Counted from the first letter of the stretch, positions 46,053 to 54,815 are shown. The stretch: 64,000 bases of DNA from Bog-105 sp963758445 (GCA_963758445.1 CAVWVR010000021.1:1-64000); one strand, 5' to 3'. Notes: a model not told the origin generated them from the sequence alone. A program made the numbers and translations.

Positions 46053-47456
46053 CTATTCCGGCGGCCAGGGGCTCCAGCCGCCGTCTGTCTGGTGCTTGTT
46101 CTTTTCCTCTTCCTTCTTCTTCTGGAGGATCTTCGCGGATTCACCGCCCTTGAAATACAGATGCACGACAACATTGTGCGTCGAAGCATCCGCCGTGTAA
46201 TCCGAACTCGTATTGGCCAGGTGATCGAAAATGCCCTGCTCCTCCACTTTTTTCAGGAAGAAGTCGGGATAATCCGGATTGAACGGCTTGCCCGGTTTCT
46301 CGCCCCATAGCTTTTCAATGACGGGTTGCGTGCTTGCGTCCAGGCCTTTCACATCCAGCTGACCGAAATTGTAGATCTCGCCCGGAACCATGTTGAACGT
46401 CACATCGACGGCGTGCTTCGAATCGTCTGTCTGCAACTCGGTCGTGACACTGGCATCCAGCAATCCCTTACGCCGCATCTTGTGCATCAAGTCGACGCGG
46501 AACGTATCCACCTGATCGCCGTTGAACGCCTGTCCCGGTTTGAACGGAATGCTGGAACGAATGTCGTCCTGGTCAAGACCATTTCCGTGGAAGTGAATTG
46601 CTCCAAACTTAAATGAAGGACCTTCGAGTATCTGCACCTTGAGGATCACGCCCAAGTTCGTCTGCGCCGGGACGGTCTCCACCTTAGGGAAACTGATGGC
46701 CGCAAATCCCTTAGTCGCGTACAGCGGCCGGAGCGTCCCGTCGAGGATCATCTTCAGGTTCACGTCAGTTATCGGGAGCCCGATCGCCACCTGATTAACC
46801 GCCCGCAAAATGGTGCCGGTATCGACTTCCTTGTTGCCGGTAACTTGCACTTGCGAAATAGTGGGAGCCGGAACATCGGGCGTGAACACCACCGCAAGCT
46901 GCTTCGGATCGTCATTCGAAACAATCGCCTTCACCTTCAGCGACGGTTCGCTCTGATGCACAAAGTCTTGAACAGCCGCAATGTAACGACTCAGAACAGC
47001 AGCAGTACCGGGAATGCGGTCGGAATAGAACGGCACATGCGTTTTCAGATAATCTTGCACCGCCTCCGGCTTGACGTTTAGCCGTTCGAAGCGCATCGGG
47101 AACACCTGGTCATTTTCCTGAACGTCGTACACCACGTCATATTGTGGTGGCACGGTCCCGCTATAGCGGAAGTTGAACGCGACTCCGTTGAACAATTCAA
47201 TGCCTTGCAGCTTGACGCGCGCTTCTTCCAGAATCGGTGTACTGACACGCTGGCCCAAGTGCAATCCACTCGCCTTGAGGATCTCCTCCGACGAATAGCG
47301 GCTGTTCCCCTTCACATTGAGCGAGTGAAGAACGCCCGGCGGCGGCGCTTTCTGCGGTTGCGCCTGATCCTGCTGCGGCGGAGCCGGTGAAGCCAATAAG
47401 GCGGTGGGCATAGCCGCACTCGCAAACATTAGAGCGGCGCACAAAATCCAACGCAT
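46053..47456 (-). CDS. POTRA-domain protein without an Omp85 barrel
   Basis: A 467-residue exported protein (signal peptide MRWILCAALMFASAAMPTALLA). After a Pro/Gln-rich linker come several POTRA-like modules: LHSLNVKGNSRYSSEEILKASGL (about 43-65), ISQVQVTGNKEVDTGTILRAV, FKFGAIHFHGNGLDQDDIRSSI and YNFGQLDVKGL. In BamA/TamA these precede a C-terminal 16-strand barrel; here the protein ends instead with a charged KKKEEEKNKHQ tail. It may be a periplasmic scaffold or chaperone for outer-membrane proteins. It is divergent from the FAH gene. Confidence 0.75.
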   Translation of the reverse strand: MRWILCAALMFASAAMPTALLASPAPPQQDQAQPQKAPPPGVLHSLNVKGNSRYSSEEILKASGLHLGQRVSTPILEEARVKLQGIELFNGVAFNFRYSGTVPPQYDVVYDVQENDQVFPMRFERLNVKPEAVQDYLKTHVPFYSDRIPGTAAVLSRYIAAVQDFVHQSEPSLKVKAIVSNDDPKQLAVVFTPDVPAPTISQVQVTGNKEVDTGTILRAVNQVAIGLPITDVNLKMILDGTLRPLYATKGFAAISFPKVETVPAQTNLGVILKVQILEGPSFKFGAIHFHGNGLDQDDIRSSIPFKPGQAFNGDQVDTFRVDLMHKMRRKGLLDASVTTELQTDDSKHAVDVTFNMVPGEIYNFGQLDVKGLDASTQPVIEKLWGEKPGKPFNPDYPDFFLKKVEEQGIFDHLANTSSDYTADASTHNVVVHLYFKGGESAKILQKKKEEEKNKHQTDGGWSPWPPE

Positions 47457-47546
47457 AACCTACTTCAATGATACGTGCGCTTGCGCCGGTCGGTTGCCGC
47501 GATTGGTGACCTTCGTGGCCCGTGCCGGAGGACAGCTCATCATAAG

Positions 47547-48413
47547 ATGACAAGCATGCGGTTTGTCACGTTTGAAGCCGACGGCCAAGTGAAGCCGGGC
47601 GTCATCTCTGATGTCGATGCTGTTCTCGATCTTTCAACCATTGGCTATCCCAGCCTGCTGCAATTCATCGAAGCGGGACCGGATGCGCTCGAAAAGGCCG
47701 CCGCATTCGCCGATCAATCGCCCGCGTCCGCTAGCCACAAATTGCACCAGGTCAAGCTAAGAGCGCCGATTCCGCGTCCCCGTAAACTGATCTGCGTCGG
47801 TCTCAACTACCGCGATCACGCCGCCGAAACTGGCGCCGAGATCCCCAGCGTCCCCACCATCTTCAATAAGTTCGCCACCGCCGTTATCGGGCCGGGCGAC
47901 AACGTCGTTCTGCCGCGCGTCTCTAAAGCGCCGGACTACGAGGCTGAATTTGCGTTTGTCATCGGACGCGGCGGCCGCCACATCGCAGGCGAAGATTGGC
48001 GCGAGCACGTCTTCGGTTACACGATCGTCAACGATGTTACTGGCCGCGATTATCAGCGCGCTACATCCCAATGGCTGATGGGCAAGACGTTCGATACGTT
48101 CGCCCCCATGGGCCCCTGGATCGTCACCGCGGATGAAATAGCAGATCCGCATAATCTCGACATTCGGATAGAGATCAATGGCGAGACCTTGCAGGATTCG
48201 AACACACGCGAGCTGATTTTCAAAATTCCCGACCTGATCGCTTTCCTGTCCAGCGTCTTCACATTAGAGCCGGGTGATATTGTCTCCACCGGAACGCCCG
48301 CGGGCGTCGGATTCGCTCGCAAGCCGCCCCGCTTTCTGCGCCCCGGTGATGATGTCGTGGTCAAGATTGCCCATATTGGCGAACTGCGAAACCCCGTTGT
48401 GGCGGAAGCGTAG
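47547..48413 (+). CDS. fumarylacetoacetate hydrolase family protein
   Basis: A 288-residue FAH-fold enzyme that probably cleaves or decarboxylates an acyl-pyruvate-type substrate. The metal site is visible in KLICVGLNYRDHAAETG, DYEAEFAFVIGRGGRHI and GRDYQRATSQWLMGKTFDTFAPMGPWI. The end FTLEPGDIVSTGTPAGVGF is the typical signature. The ATG at 47547 is used; a second ATG at 47556 (MRFVTFEADGQVKPG) is equally possible and neither has an ideal ribosome-binding site. lpxD follows after 8 bases. Confidence 0.9.
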   Translation: MTSMRFVTFEADGQVKPGVISDVDAVLDLSTIGYPSLLQFIEAGPDALEKAAAFADQSPASASHKLHQVKLRAPIPRPRKLICVGLNYRDHAAETGAEIPSVPTIFNKFATAVIGPGDNVVLPRVSKAPDYEAEFAFVIGRGGRHIAGEDWREHVFGYTIVNDVTGRDYQRATSQWLMGKTFDTFAPMGPWIVTADEIADPHNLDIRIEINGETLQDSNTRELIFKIPDLIAFLSSVFTLEPGDIVSTGTPAGVGFARKPPRFLRPGDDVVVKIAHIGELRNPVVAEA

Positions 48414-48421
48414 TTTCTGAT

Positions 48422-49456
48422 ATGTCCACTTACACGCTTGGGCAGCTCGCGGATCTGCTTGATGCTCAAGTCGCCGGAGATCCGCTGATTCAGATCGCCG
48501 GCGTCGCCACTATCGAGGCAGCAGCCCCGGGAGAAGTTACGTTTCTGGCGAATCCCAAATACGGAGCCAAGGCGAAATCGACTAAAGCGTCTGCCATCAT
48601 CGCAACGGAACCCGTCACGGGCGGAACGGCTGCCACCCTGGTTTCAAAAAATCCCTACTACGATTTCGCCCGCACGCTGGAGCTGTTCTACACGCCGCGG
48701 AAACCGCAAGCGGGCATTCATCCGACTGCCGATATTGCGCCGTCAGCCGTCATCGGCGCGAACGCTTCTATAGGCGCTTACGCAGTAGTTGGAGAGAACA
48801 CGGTTATCGGCGCCAATGCGGTGCTCTATCCGCACGCCGTAATCTATCCCGGCTGCGTAATCGGCAACGATTTCACCGCCCATTCGCACGTGTCGGTGCG
48901 GGAATATTGCTGCATCGGAAATCGCGTCACGCTGCACAATGGCGTCGTTATCGGCGGCGATGGCTTCGGCTTCGCCAAGGACAACAATGGACGTCAGCAC
49001 AAAATCGTGCAATCCGGAATTACCGTGCTGGAAGATGACGTCGAAGTGCAAACGCTAACTTCCATTGACCGCGCCACGCTTGGTGAGACGCGTGTCAAGC
49101 GCGGCGCTAAGATCGACAGCCTATGTCAAATTGGCCACGCGTGTGTCGTCGGCGAAGACAACATCATCTGCGCCATGACTGGTCTGGCCGGCAGCACGGT
49201 GCTCGAAGAAAACGTGGTTATGGCTGGACAGACTGGATCCGCCGGGCACGTCACGGTTCACAAAAATGCAATCGTCTGGGCGCAAGCGGGCATTGGCCAC
49301 GATGTTCCGGAAGGCGCGATTGTAAGTGGCTCGCCGGCCTTTGATTCGCGCGATTGGCTGCGTGCTACAACAGCCTTCACCCGTTTGCCTGAGTTACTAC
49401 GCACCGTCCGTGCTCTGGAGCGGCGTGTTACTGAACTGGAAAGCGCCGGGAAGTAA
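48422..49456 (+). CDS. lpxD: UDP-3-O-acylglucosamine N-acyltransferase
   Basis: Third enzyme of lipid A synthesis, showing that the organism makes LPS. Residues 1-95 are the N-terminal LpxD domain (YTLGQLADLLDAQVAGD; FLANPKYGAKAKSTKASAII). From residue 100 a left-handed beta-helix of hexapeptide repeats follows (IHPTADIAPSAVIGANASIGAYAVVG), with the catalytic His region in GVVIGGDGFGFA and QIGHACVVGEDN. A coiled C-terminal helix ends the 344 residues. It lies 6 bases before ubiX. Confidence 0.95.
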   Translation: MSTYTLGQLADLLDAQVAGDPLIQIAGVATIEAAAPGEVTFLANPKYGAKAKSTKASAIIATEPVTGGTAATLVSKNPYYDFARTLELFYTPRKPQAGIHPTADIAPSAVIGANASIGAYAVVGENTVIGANAVLYPHAVIYPGCVIGNDFTAHSHVSVREYCCIGNRVTLHNGVVIGGDGFGFAKDNNGRQHKIVQSGITVLEDDVEVQTLTSIDRATLGETRVKRGAKIDSLCQIGHACVVGEDNIICAMTGLAGSTVLEENVVMAGQTGSAGHVTVHKNAIVWAQAGIGHDVPEGAIVSGSPAFDSRDWLRATTAFTRLPELLRTVRALERRVTELESAGK

Positions 49457-49462
49457 CTCCGC

Positions 49463-50020
49463 ATGCGAATCGTAGTGGGAATTACTGGCGCCTCCGGCGC
49501 AATCTTCGGCATCCGTACATTACAGGCTCTGCAGGCGCTGGGAGTAGAAACTCACCTCATCCTCAGCCGCTGGGCGCGCACAACTATCGCGACGGAGACG
49601 GGATACACCATCGACAGCGTTGAGGCGCTCGCCTCGCACGTCTATCATCACGACAATCAGGCGGCGGCGGTGTCAAGCGGTTCATTCAGGACCGACGGCA
49701 TGATCATTGCGCCGTGCAGCATGAAGACGCTAGCGGCTATACGCATCGGTTACGCGGACGGCCTCATCTGCCGCGCGGCTGACGTTGTTCTGAAGGAGCG
49801 CCGCAAACTGGTTCTGCTGGCGCGCGAAAGCCCGTTCAGTGAGATCCATCTGGAGAACATGCTTTCGCTTACCCGCATGGGCGCCATCATCTTTCCTCCC
49901 GTGCCGGCCTTTTACAACAACCCCAAGAGTCTGGACGATGTCATTCATCACATCGTTGGCCGGCTCCTGGATCAGTTCGGCCTGGAAACACCGGACATGT
50001 CACGCTGGAATGGCTTCTAA
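49463..50020 (+). CDS. ubiX: flavin prenyltransferase UbiX
   Basis: Makes the prenylated FMN cofactor used by UbiD-type decarboxylases. The 185-residue protein begins with the Rossmann start RIVVGITGASGAIFGIRTL, has SSGSFRTDGMIIAPCSMKTLAAI (FMN and substrate binding) and ARESPFSEIHLENMLSL, RMGAIIFPPVPAFYNNP, all characteristic of UbiX/Pad1. No ubiD is visible in the window. It ends 6 bases before the convergent SLOG-like gene that starts the accessory island. Confidence 0.95.
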   Translation: MRIVVGITGASGAIFGIRTLQALQALGVETHLILSRWARTTIATETGYTIDSVEALASHVYHHDNQAAAVSSGSFRTDGMIIAPCSMKTLAAIRIGYADGLICRAADVVLKERRKLVLLARESPFSEIHLENMLSLTRMGAIIFPPVPAFYNNPKSLDDVIHHIVGRLLDQFGLETPDMSRWNGF

Positions 50021-50026
50021 CACCTG

Positions 50027-50569
50027 CTAATCGGTGCGGATCTGCATCACTTCACAACCTCTTCGCTCCGCTTCCAGCCGGAATGTTTCCGTTAGATCGC
50101 CGGCCTCTCGCGCTTGACCATCCCATACCAGAACAGCTTTAACGGTCCGGTCGTAATATTTGGCAAGATCGAACGCTTGCTCGAGGATCACGGAGTTAAC
50201 TATCGAGTAAGATTCGTCGCCCTCCACATCCTTGCCGATAACGAGTAAGTCGGAAGCGGGAGTAACTTCCTCGATCACTTTTTCATAGATAGACTGCCAA
50301 TCATCCGGGGCGATCTATTACCGACGTTTGCTAAAAATCGAGTCGGCATCGAAGGGAAGCACAACCCGGCGGCGGATTCCAAGCGCGCCTGCTTCATCTA
50401 AAGCCAACAGATCAGCGCCGCACGCCGCCGAACTAACCAGCGCCAGGGGCTTAAGTTTCACCAGTAAATCATGTAACTCTTGCCTCACCCGGGCAACGTT
50501 TGCCAGAGGAAAGCTGGCAGTCTGCGCAGCCTCAGCATCTATACGTCGGCCTGCCAGAGCCACGATCAT
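50027..50569 (-). CDS. SLOG-like Rossmann protein, interrupted by stop codons near 50316
   Basis: One protein of about 180 residues appears as two same-frame pieces (50569-50318 and 50278-50027) separated by TAA and TAG. Between them the neighbouring frame reads SVIDRP and rejoins at DDWQSIYEKVIEE if one base is missing near 50323 and one G of GGGG (50307-50310) is extra. The fold is indicated by VALAGRRIDAEAAQ at the start, LVSSAACGADLLALDEAGALGIRRRVVLPFD (the GCD/GAD loop of SLOG/YpsA-type nucleotide-binding domains) and LLVIGKD. It is divergent from the LSDAT-SLATT gene with 60 bases between. A ligand or nucleotide-binding sensor role is inference. Either sequence errors or a decayed gene explain the stops. 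Confidence 0.55.
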
Positions 50570-50629
50570 AAATTCTGCCGGAGTATAGTATGCATGCTCG
50601 TGTTATTGTATCGGGAATTCTAAACCGCT
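50570..50629. promoter_or_regulatory. divergent intergenic region of the SLOG/SLATT pair
   Basis: The 60 bases between the two opposite start codons hold TATAGT on the plus strand (50591-50596) and TATACT-like boxes on the minus strand around the same place, arranged about a nearly palindromic AGTATGCATGCT. This suggests a shared divergent promoter and perhaps a regulator site. Confidence 0.4.
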
Positions 50630-52207
50630 ATGCCGCCGACCATCTTGGAGATTGATGCCTTAAAGCCGCTAGACTCGCCCTTAATCGTCATCACCGGTGA
50701 CTTTACCGGACAGTGCAGTGATCAGGTTGCGTCCATCTTCCAACGCGCCGTCGTGCCCGCCGCAGTCGAAGTGGGAGCGCTCATTGTGGACGACGCAAGA
50801 CGGTCCGGCTGTGCAGCGGCACTCGCGACGGCCGCATCGGATCAGCAAAAGCCGGCGCGGCTTGTCGGCATCGTCGAGAACGGTCGCGTCGAAGCCGATA
50901 TTGAGCCGAACCACGAACAGATCTACCGCCTCCCTGCGACCGGGAGCAACGTCCCCAAAACCATTTTTCAGACCGCCAAACAGATGATTGACCAACCGGG
51001 CGTCGCCAGGCGGGTCATCGTTCTGCTGTTTGGAGGAGGTGAAGACGAGAAGCGGTTTCTGGTGCAATGTGCGCGTGAACCCTGGCCCGTATTGGTAGTT
51101 GGCGGTACGGGCGGCGCAGCGGATGAAATTATCGCTGCAACAGCGAAGCGGCCGGACGGAACGCCTGCTCCCACGCCGTCGAATCCGAGTCTTCGCGAAA
51201 TAGTCGAAACTGGCGCAATCATTCCCGCTGCGGTCGATTGGAGCATGGACGATTTTCAGCGGCAGATTCTGGCCCAGATAGACAGCCGTACCGCCGCTGA
51301 AACGCTGAAGCAGGCTTGGGCGCGCTTCGACGAATTGGATAAAACGGCGCTTCGCGAACAAGCGCGCTTCAAGCGCATTGAGCTCTGGCTGATCAGGCTG
51401 GCTGTCTTTGCGGCGTTCATCGCCATCCTATCCAGCGTTGTGCCTTATTCTCTACCGTTGCATCTGCTGATTATTGTTGTCCCCATCGTCATTTCCATCA
51501 TCGGTGCCTATAACAGCTATTTCCGAAATGGGAACAAATGGATTCTATGCCGCGGCTCAGCGGAGGCTTTGAAGCGCGAGATTTACCGCTTCCGCACAAA
51601 GTCGGGAGCTTATAGCGATGCCGAATGCCGGCAATCGTCACGCGAATCTAAACTCGCGGCGAAGCTAAAAGACATTGTCTCCGCATTGGAACACAGCGAG
51701 GCGAATAAAACTAACCTGGAAGACAAACCCGAACCGGTCAACGGCAGAACTGACTTTCTTTCGCCCGAGCAGTACATTACCGATCGCATCGACGATCAGA
51801 TTCGCTATTTCGTGAAGAAGACCCGCAATCTGTCCCGCAGGCTCACGTTCATGCAGACTTCTATCTACGTTCTCGGCGGCGCCGGCACTTTGCTGGCGGC
51901 CATAAAGCTGGACGTTTGGGTCGCGTTGGCTACTGCCGCGGTCACCGCCGTTACCACCAAGCTTCAGGCGGATCAGACCGAGAACACGCTAACCCAATAC
52001 AATCAGACACTCGCCAGCCTCCGCAACATAGCGGCCTGGTGGAACGCTCTCTCGCGCTGGGAGAAAGGCAGGCCCAAGAACATCGACGTTCTGGTCGATC
52101 AAACGGAGAAAGCTATGGAAACCGAAACCGCAGGCTGGGTGCAGCAGATGCAGTCGGCGCTCGACAAGCTTACCGAAAAAGAGTCTTCCGCTACGCAGAA
52201 CCGCTAG
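50630..52207 (+). CDS. LSDAT/SLOG sensor fused to two SLATT-type (DUF4231) membrane domains
   Basis: A 525-residue membrane protein with a modular conflict-system architecture. Residues about 15-200 match the LSDAT family of SLOG domains (related to the TRPM N-terminus): PLIVITGDFTG, VIVLLFGGGEDEKRFL and VLVVGGTGGAADEII. A helical linker leads to a first 2-TM SLATT-like unit (helices about 252-271 and 276-294, then GNKWILCRGSAEALKREIYRF). A second unit has YITDRIDDQIRYFVKKTRN, helices about 407-424 and 427-443, and a C-terminal helix with TLTQYNQTLASLRNIAAWW, the DUF4231 pattern. In such proteins SLOG is thought to bind a nucleotide signal and SLATT to form a pore or perturb the membrane; activity here is inferred. 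The N-terminus has no signal peptide. Confidence 0.78.
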   Translation: MPPTILEIDALKPLDSPLIVITGDFTGQCSDQVASIFQRAVVPAAVEVGALIVDDARRSGCAAALATAASDQQKPARLVGIVENGRVEADIEPNHEQIYRLPATGSNVPKTIFQTAKQMIDQPGVARRVIVLLFGGGEDEKRFLVQCAREPWPVLVVGGTGGAADEIIAATAKRPDGTPAPTPSNPSLREIVETGAIIPAAVDWSMDDFQRQILAQIDSRTAAETLKQAWARFDELDKTALREQARFKRIELWLIRLAVFAAFIAILSSVVPYSLPLHLLIIVVPIVISIIGAYNSYFRNGNKWILCRGSAEALKREIYRFRTKSGAYSDAECRQSSRESKLAAKLKDIVSALEHSEANKTNLEDKPEPVNGRTDFLSPEQYITDRIDDQIRYFVKKTRNLSRRLTFMQTSIYVLGGAGTLLAAIKLDVWVALATAAVTAVTTKLQADQTENTLTQYNQTLASLRNIAAWWNALSRWEKGRPKNIDVLVDQTEKAMETETAGWVQQMQSALDKLTEKESSATQNR

Positions 52208-52260
52208 AGGTCCCATAGTTGGGGTCTATATGCCAACATAAAAGGTAGAGCGCCGCCACA

Positions 52261-52512
52261 ATGACAATTGAAATTCACAGACCGGAGCTCGAAGCGCTTA
52301 TCATGCACCGCATGAAAACGGGCGGCTTTAACAATATCGAGGACGCGCTTCAGCAAGCCTTGGAGACGTCGCCGCTGGTGGTGACGGATGCAGCGACAGC
52401 ACCCGAACGCACTGGCGCTGATCTCATTGTTGCTATGCAGTCATCCCCTTGTCGAGAAATCGAGATTGAGCCTGCGCGTTATCGCATGCGGGTGCGCGAC
52501 TTTTCGTCTTAA
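52261..52512 (+). CDS. VapB-like antitoxin
   Basis: An 83-residue small protein upstream of and overlapping a PIN toxin gene. The start MTIEIHRPELEALIMHRMKTGGFNNIEDALQQALE resembles the ribbon-helix-helix-type N-terminus of VapB/ParD antitoxins (ELExLIxxRMxSGxFxxxEDVLxxAL). Residues 36-60 are low-similarity, and the end REIEIEPARYRMRVRDFSS is likely to wrap the toxin. The stop overlaps the toxin ATG (TAATG). Confidence 0.7.
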   Translation: MTIEIHRPELEALIMHRMKTGGFNNIEDALQQALETSPLVVTDAATAPERTGADLIVAMQSSPCREIEIEPARYRMRVRDFSS

Positions 52513-52940
52513 TGGCGTGGCTTCTCGACACCAACATCCTGTCCGAGTTACGCCGCTTAGAACCAGAGCCGAGAGTTCTGGCGTTTGTTGCCGCCCATAG
52601 GCTTGACGAGCTGTATATCAGTGCGGTGACATTGGCCGAGCTTCGTTTCGGTATCGAGCTTTTGAGCGAAAACAGCAGCTACCGCGCCGAGTTGAACAAT
52701 TGGCTCACACGCACGATACGGCCTATGTTCGACAAGCGCGCGGTGGCGATTACCGAAGACATCATGCTCAGATGGCGGCTTGTCGTAGAAGAGGGCCGGA
52801 AAGCTGGTTACACCTATTCGCAGCCGGACCTGATCATCGCCTGCACGGCGCTGCACCACGGCTTTACTGTGGTTACTCGTGACCGTGGCGATTTCGAAAG
52901 GGCTGGTGTCCCTGTTGTCAATCCTTGGGATGCAACCTAG
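52512..52940 (+). CDS. vapC: VapC-family PIN-domain toxin
   Basis: A 142-residue ribonuclease toxin of a type II toxin-antitoxin pair, FitB/VapC group. PIN catalytic acidic residues are visible in LLDTNILSELRR (residues 4-15), SAVTLAELRFGIELL (about 38-52) and SQPDLIIACTALHHGFTVVTRDRGDFERAGV (about 97-127). Start and spacing show coupling with the preceding antitoxin. Its stop codon TAG (52938-52940) shares three bases with the reverse-strand stop of hpt, so this module fits the space exactly between the two. Confidence 0.9.
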   Translation: MAWLLDTNILSELRRLEPEPRVLAFVAAHRLDELYISAVTLAELRFGIELLSENSSYRAELNNWLTRTIRPMFDKRAVAITEDIMLRWRLVVEEGRKAGYTYSQPDLIIACTALHHGFTVVTRDRGDFERAGVPVVNPWDAT

Positions 52941-53465
52941 AGTCCCGATATCACCCGTATATCGCCCAGAGTTGCGGTAATCTTCCGCGTAATCGAGCCC
53001 ATAACCAACTACAAATTCGTCTGGAATTTGGAAGCCCACGTACCTCACCCGCACAGGCCGAATGCGCCGCTCGGGCTTGTCCAGAAGCGTCGCTATCTCG
53101 AGCGACTTTGGGTGCCGCTGTTCCAGCAGGCGGGTCAGATAGCTGAGCGTCACGCCGCTGTCGATGATGTCTTCCACGATGAGCACGTGTTGGCCTTCGA
53201 TATTGACATCCAAATCGCGCGTGACTTTCACCTGACCGGAACTCGTCTTCTGATTCCCGTAGCTGGAAATGCCCATAAACTCGATCCGCACGGACCGGCG
53301 CTTCAGCGCGCGCGACAGGTCGGCGAGAAAGATGAACGATCCTTTCAGAATCGAAACCAGGTAGAGCGACCCGTCGGGATAGTCGGCGTCAATCTGTTCC
53401 GCCATCTCGCGCACCCGCTCGCGAATCTGCTCAGACGAGATCAGGACGCGCTCAGTGGCAGACAT
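52937..53465 (-). CDS. hpt: hypoxanthine phosphoribosyltransferase, frameshifted near 52965
   Basis: Purine salvage enzyme converting hypoxanthine or guanine to IMP/GMP. Residues 1-165 are a standard HPRT: SLYLVSILKGSFIFLADLSRAL (about 33-54), the PRPP loop HVLIVEDIIDSGVTLSYL and the tail PDEFVVGYGLDYAEDYRN. As read, the frame continues for 130 unrelated residues antisense to vapC (to 52557). Removing one base from CCC at 52965-52967 (plus strand) gives YRNSGDIRVISGL-stop, a normal 175-residue HPRT ending at 52937. The extension is therefore an artefact or a recent mutation. Confidence 0.9.
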
Positions 53466-53468
53466 TTG

Positions 53469-54354
53469 CTAGCGGCTGGCGATCTTCAATCGCGTACTCT
53501 CTGGGCCTATGTGGATGTGCGGCGCGGTTGCCGAACCCGCGACAGCGGCACGGAACGCGAGGTACGGCACTTTCAAATGCTCCAGAAGCTGTCTCAGCCA
53601 AACACCTTCGGGGCTGTCCGGATTCAATGCCACATCCACGCGGTTTCTATGATCAAGTCCTAGCGACTGATGAACTAGCGTCTGGCCCTGGGCACTGACA
53701 GGAAGCGCGGCGTGAAATTGCTTCTCGAACTCCGTGGCTATGGTCGGTAAATCCGTCAGCGAAAACTGCCCGTTTCCCGCGTACCGGATCATCACGTTCT
53801 TCGCTGTCAAACCACCTTGCGTGGCCAGTTCCAGCTTGCGCTCGCTTTCCGCCATCTGGCGAAGTTCGTCAATAAGCTGAATTCGGTTCTTGGCCAATTC
53901 CAGAACGCGCTGCCGCGATTCCAGCTCATCCTGAAAGACCGTCATCTCCGAACGCGCCATAATGCCGCTGTCTAGAAGCTTCCGACGCTCGGCAACAATC
54001 TGTTGCTGCCGGTCAACTCTTCGCTGCGCCGCGGCCAACATCCGTTGCGCCTGATCATCCGTCATGTTCGCCGCGCGCGCTTCCCCATAGAGCGTCTCAA
54101 ACAAGATTTCCTGGTCTACGGCGTCGGCCAGCTTCGCCTTTGCTTCGTCTAAGCTGCTCTTCGGAAGTGTGCCATCGGCAACCAGCGGCTCAATGCGTTC
54201 TACTTCTTTCCGGGCGCGCTCGACAAGCGTGTTGCTCAGTGCCGTAACGGAGGAGGCATCGGTGCTCCAGGCCAAGCTTCGGGACAACCAGAGCGGCGGC
54301 AAAAAAAAGAAGCAAAATCAGGCGTTCAGGGCCTGAATTTAGAGATTTACGCAA
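53469..54354 (-). CDS. membrane-anchored coiled-coil protein with M15/LAS-like C-terminus
   Basis: The product is predicted to be a 294-residue membrane-anchored periplasmic protein, starting at TTG 54354 (MRKSLNSGPER). The anchor LILLLF is in one frame and the rest (PPLWLSRSLAWSTDASS...) in another, joined if the T8 run (A8 at plus 54301-54308) is read as T7. Residues about 30-170 are a long coiled coil with repeated Glu/Gln/Arg heptads (RRVDRQQQIVAERRKLLDSG; DELESRQRVLELAKNRIQLIDEL). The C-terminus has GLDHRNRVDVAL and ATAPHIHIGP, whose His/Asp spacing resembles M15/LAS peptidases. Peptidoglycan hydrolase activity is only suggested. It lies 3 bases downstream of hpt's start on the same strand. 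Confidence 0.6.
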
Positions 54355-54440
54355 CTGTCTATAGTGTAGTACGCTATCGGCAGGAGCATGTTTCAACGAC
54401 TCTGACAAGACGTTCCCCGCATTCCCCGATTCTGGCCGAA

Positions 54441-54794
54441 GAGCAAGAAATTCCAAACTGGCTCGCTGCCGCCAAAGCTGCTGAATCGAAAAAAGCTTTA
54501 GAAATTCGCGTATTAGACCTCAGAGAGGTAACCTCCTTCACAGATTATTTCGTGATCTGCACCGCGACGAACCCACGCCAGGGCCACGCTATCTGCGACG
54601 ACATCCACAAACAACTCAAAGATATCGGCGAACTCCCGGTGAGCATGGAGGGCTACGATCAGGCGGACTGGATATTAATGGACTATGGCGACTTCATTGT
54701 CCATATCTTTTCCGAGTCGGCGCGGTCGTACTACGATCTGGAGCGGCTGTGGCGTCATGCCAAGGCGCTTGACCTGGCAGTATTGGTGGCATAG
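54441..54794 (+). CDS. rsfS: ribosomal silencing factor RsfS (start not resolved)
   Basis: RsfS binds ribosomal protein L14 and blocks subunit joining in starvation. The diagnostic pattern runs from AAAKAAESKKALEIRVLDLREV through TSFTDYFVICTATNPRQGHAICDDI to GYDQADWILMDYGDFIVHIFSESARSYYDLERLW. The first in-frame start codon in the frame is GTG at 54552, inside the conserved domain, so it cannot be the real start. The frame is open far upstream, over the neighbouring opposite gene, without a normal start. An ATG at 54388 with AGGAG lies in another frame, and a missing base between it and about 54400 would join them. The lower boundary given here is the start of conserved sequence, not a start codon. 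Confidence 0.75.
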   Translation, partial: EQEIPNWLAAAKAAESKKALEIRVLDLREVTSFTDYFVICTATNPRQGHAICDDIHKQLKDIGELPVSMEGYDQADWILMDYGDFIVHIFSESARSYYDLERLWRHAKALDLAVLVA

Positions 54795-54815
54795 TACCTT
54801 CCTGCACCAAGTCTA

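Noticed and set aside
52557..52936. C-terminal extension of hpt
   Set aside because: Antisense to vapC and explained by one extra base at 52965-52967.
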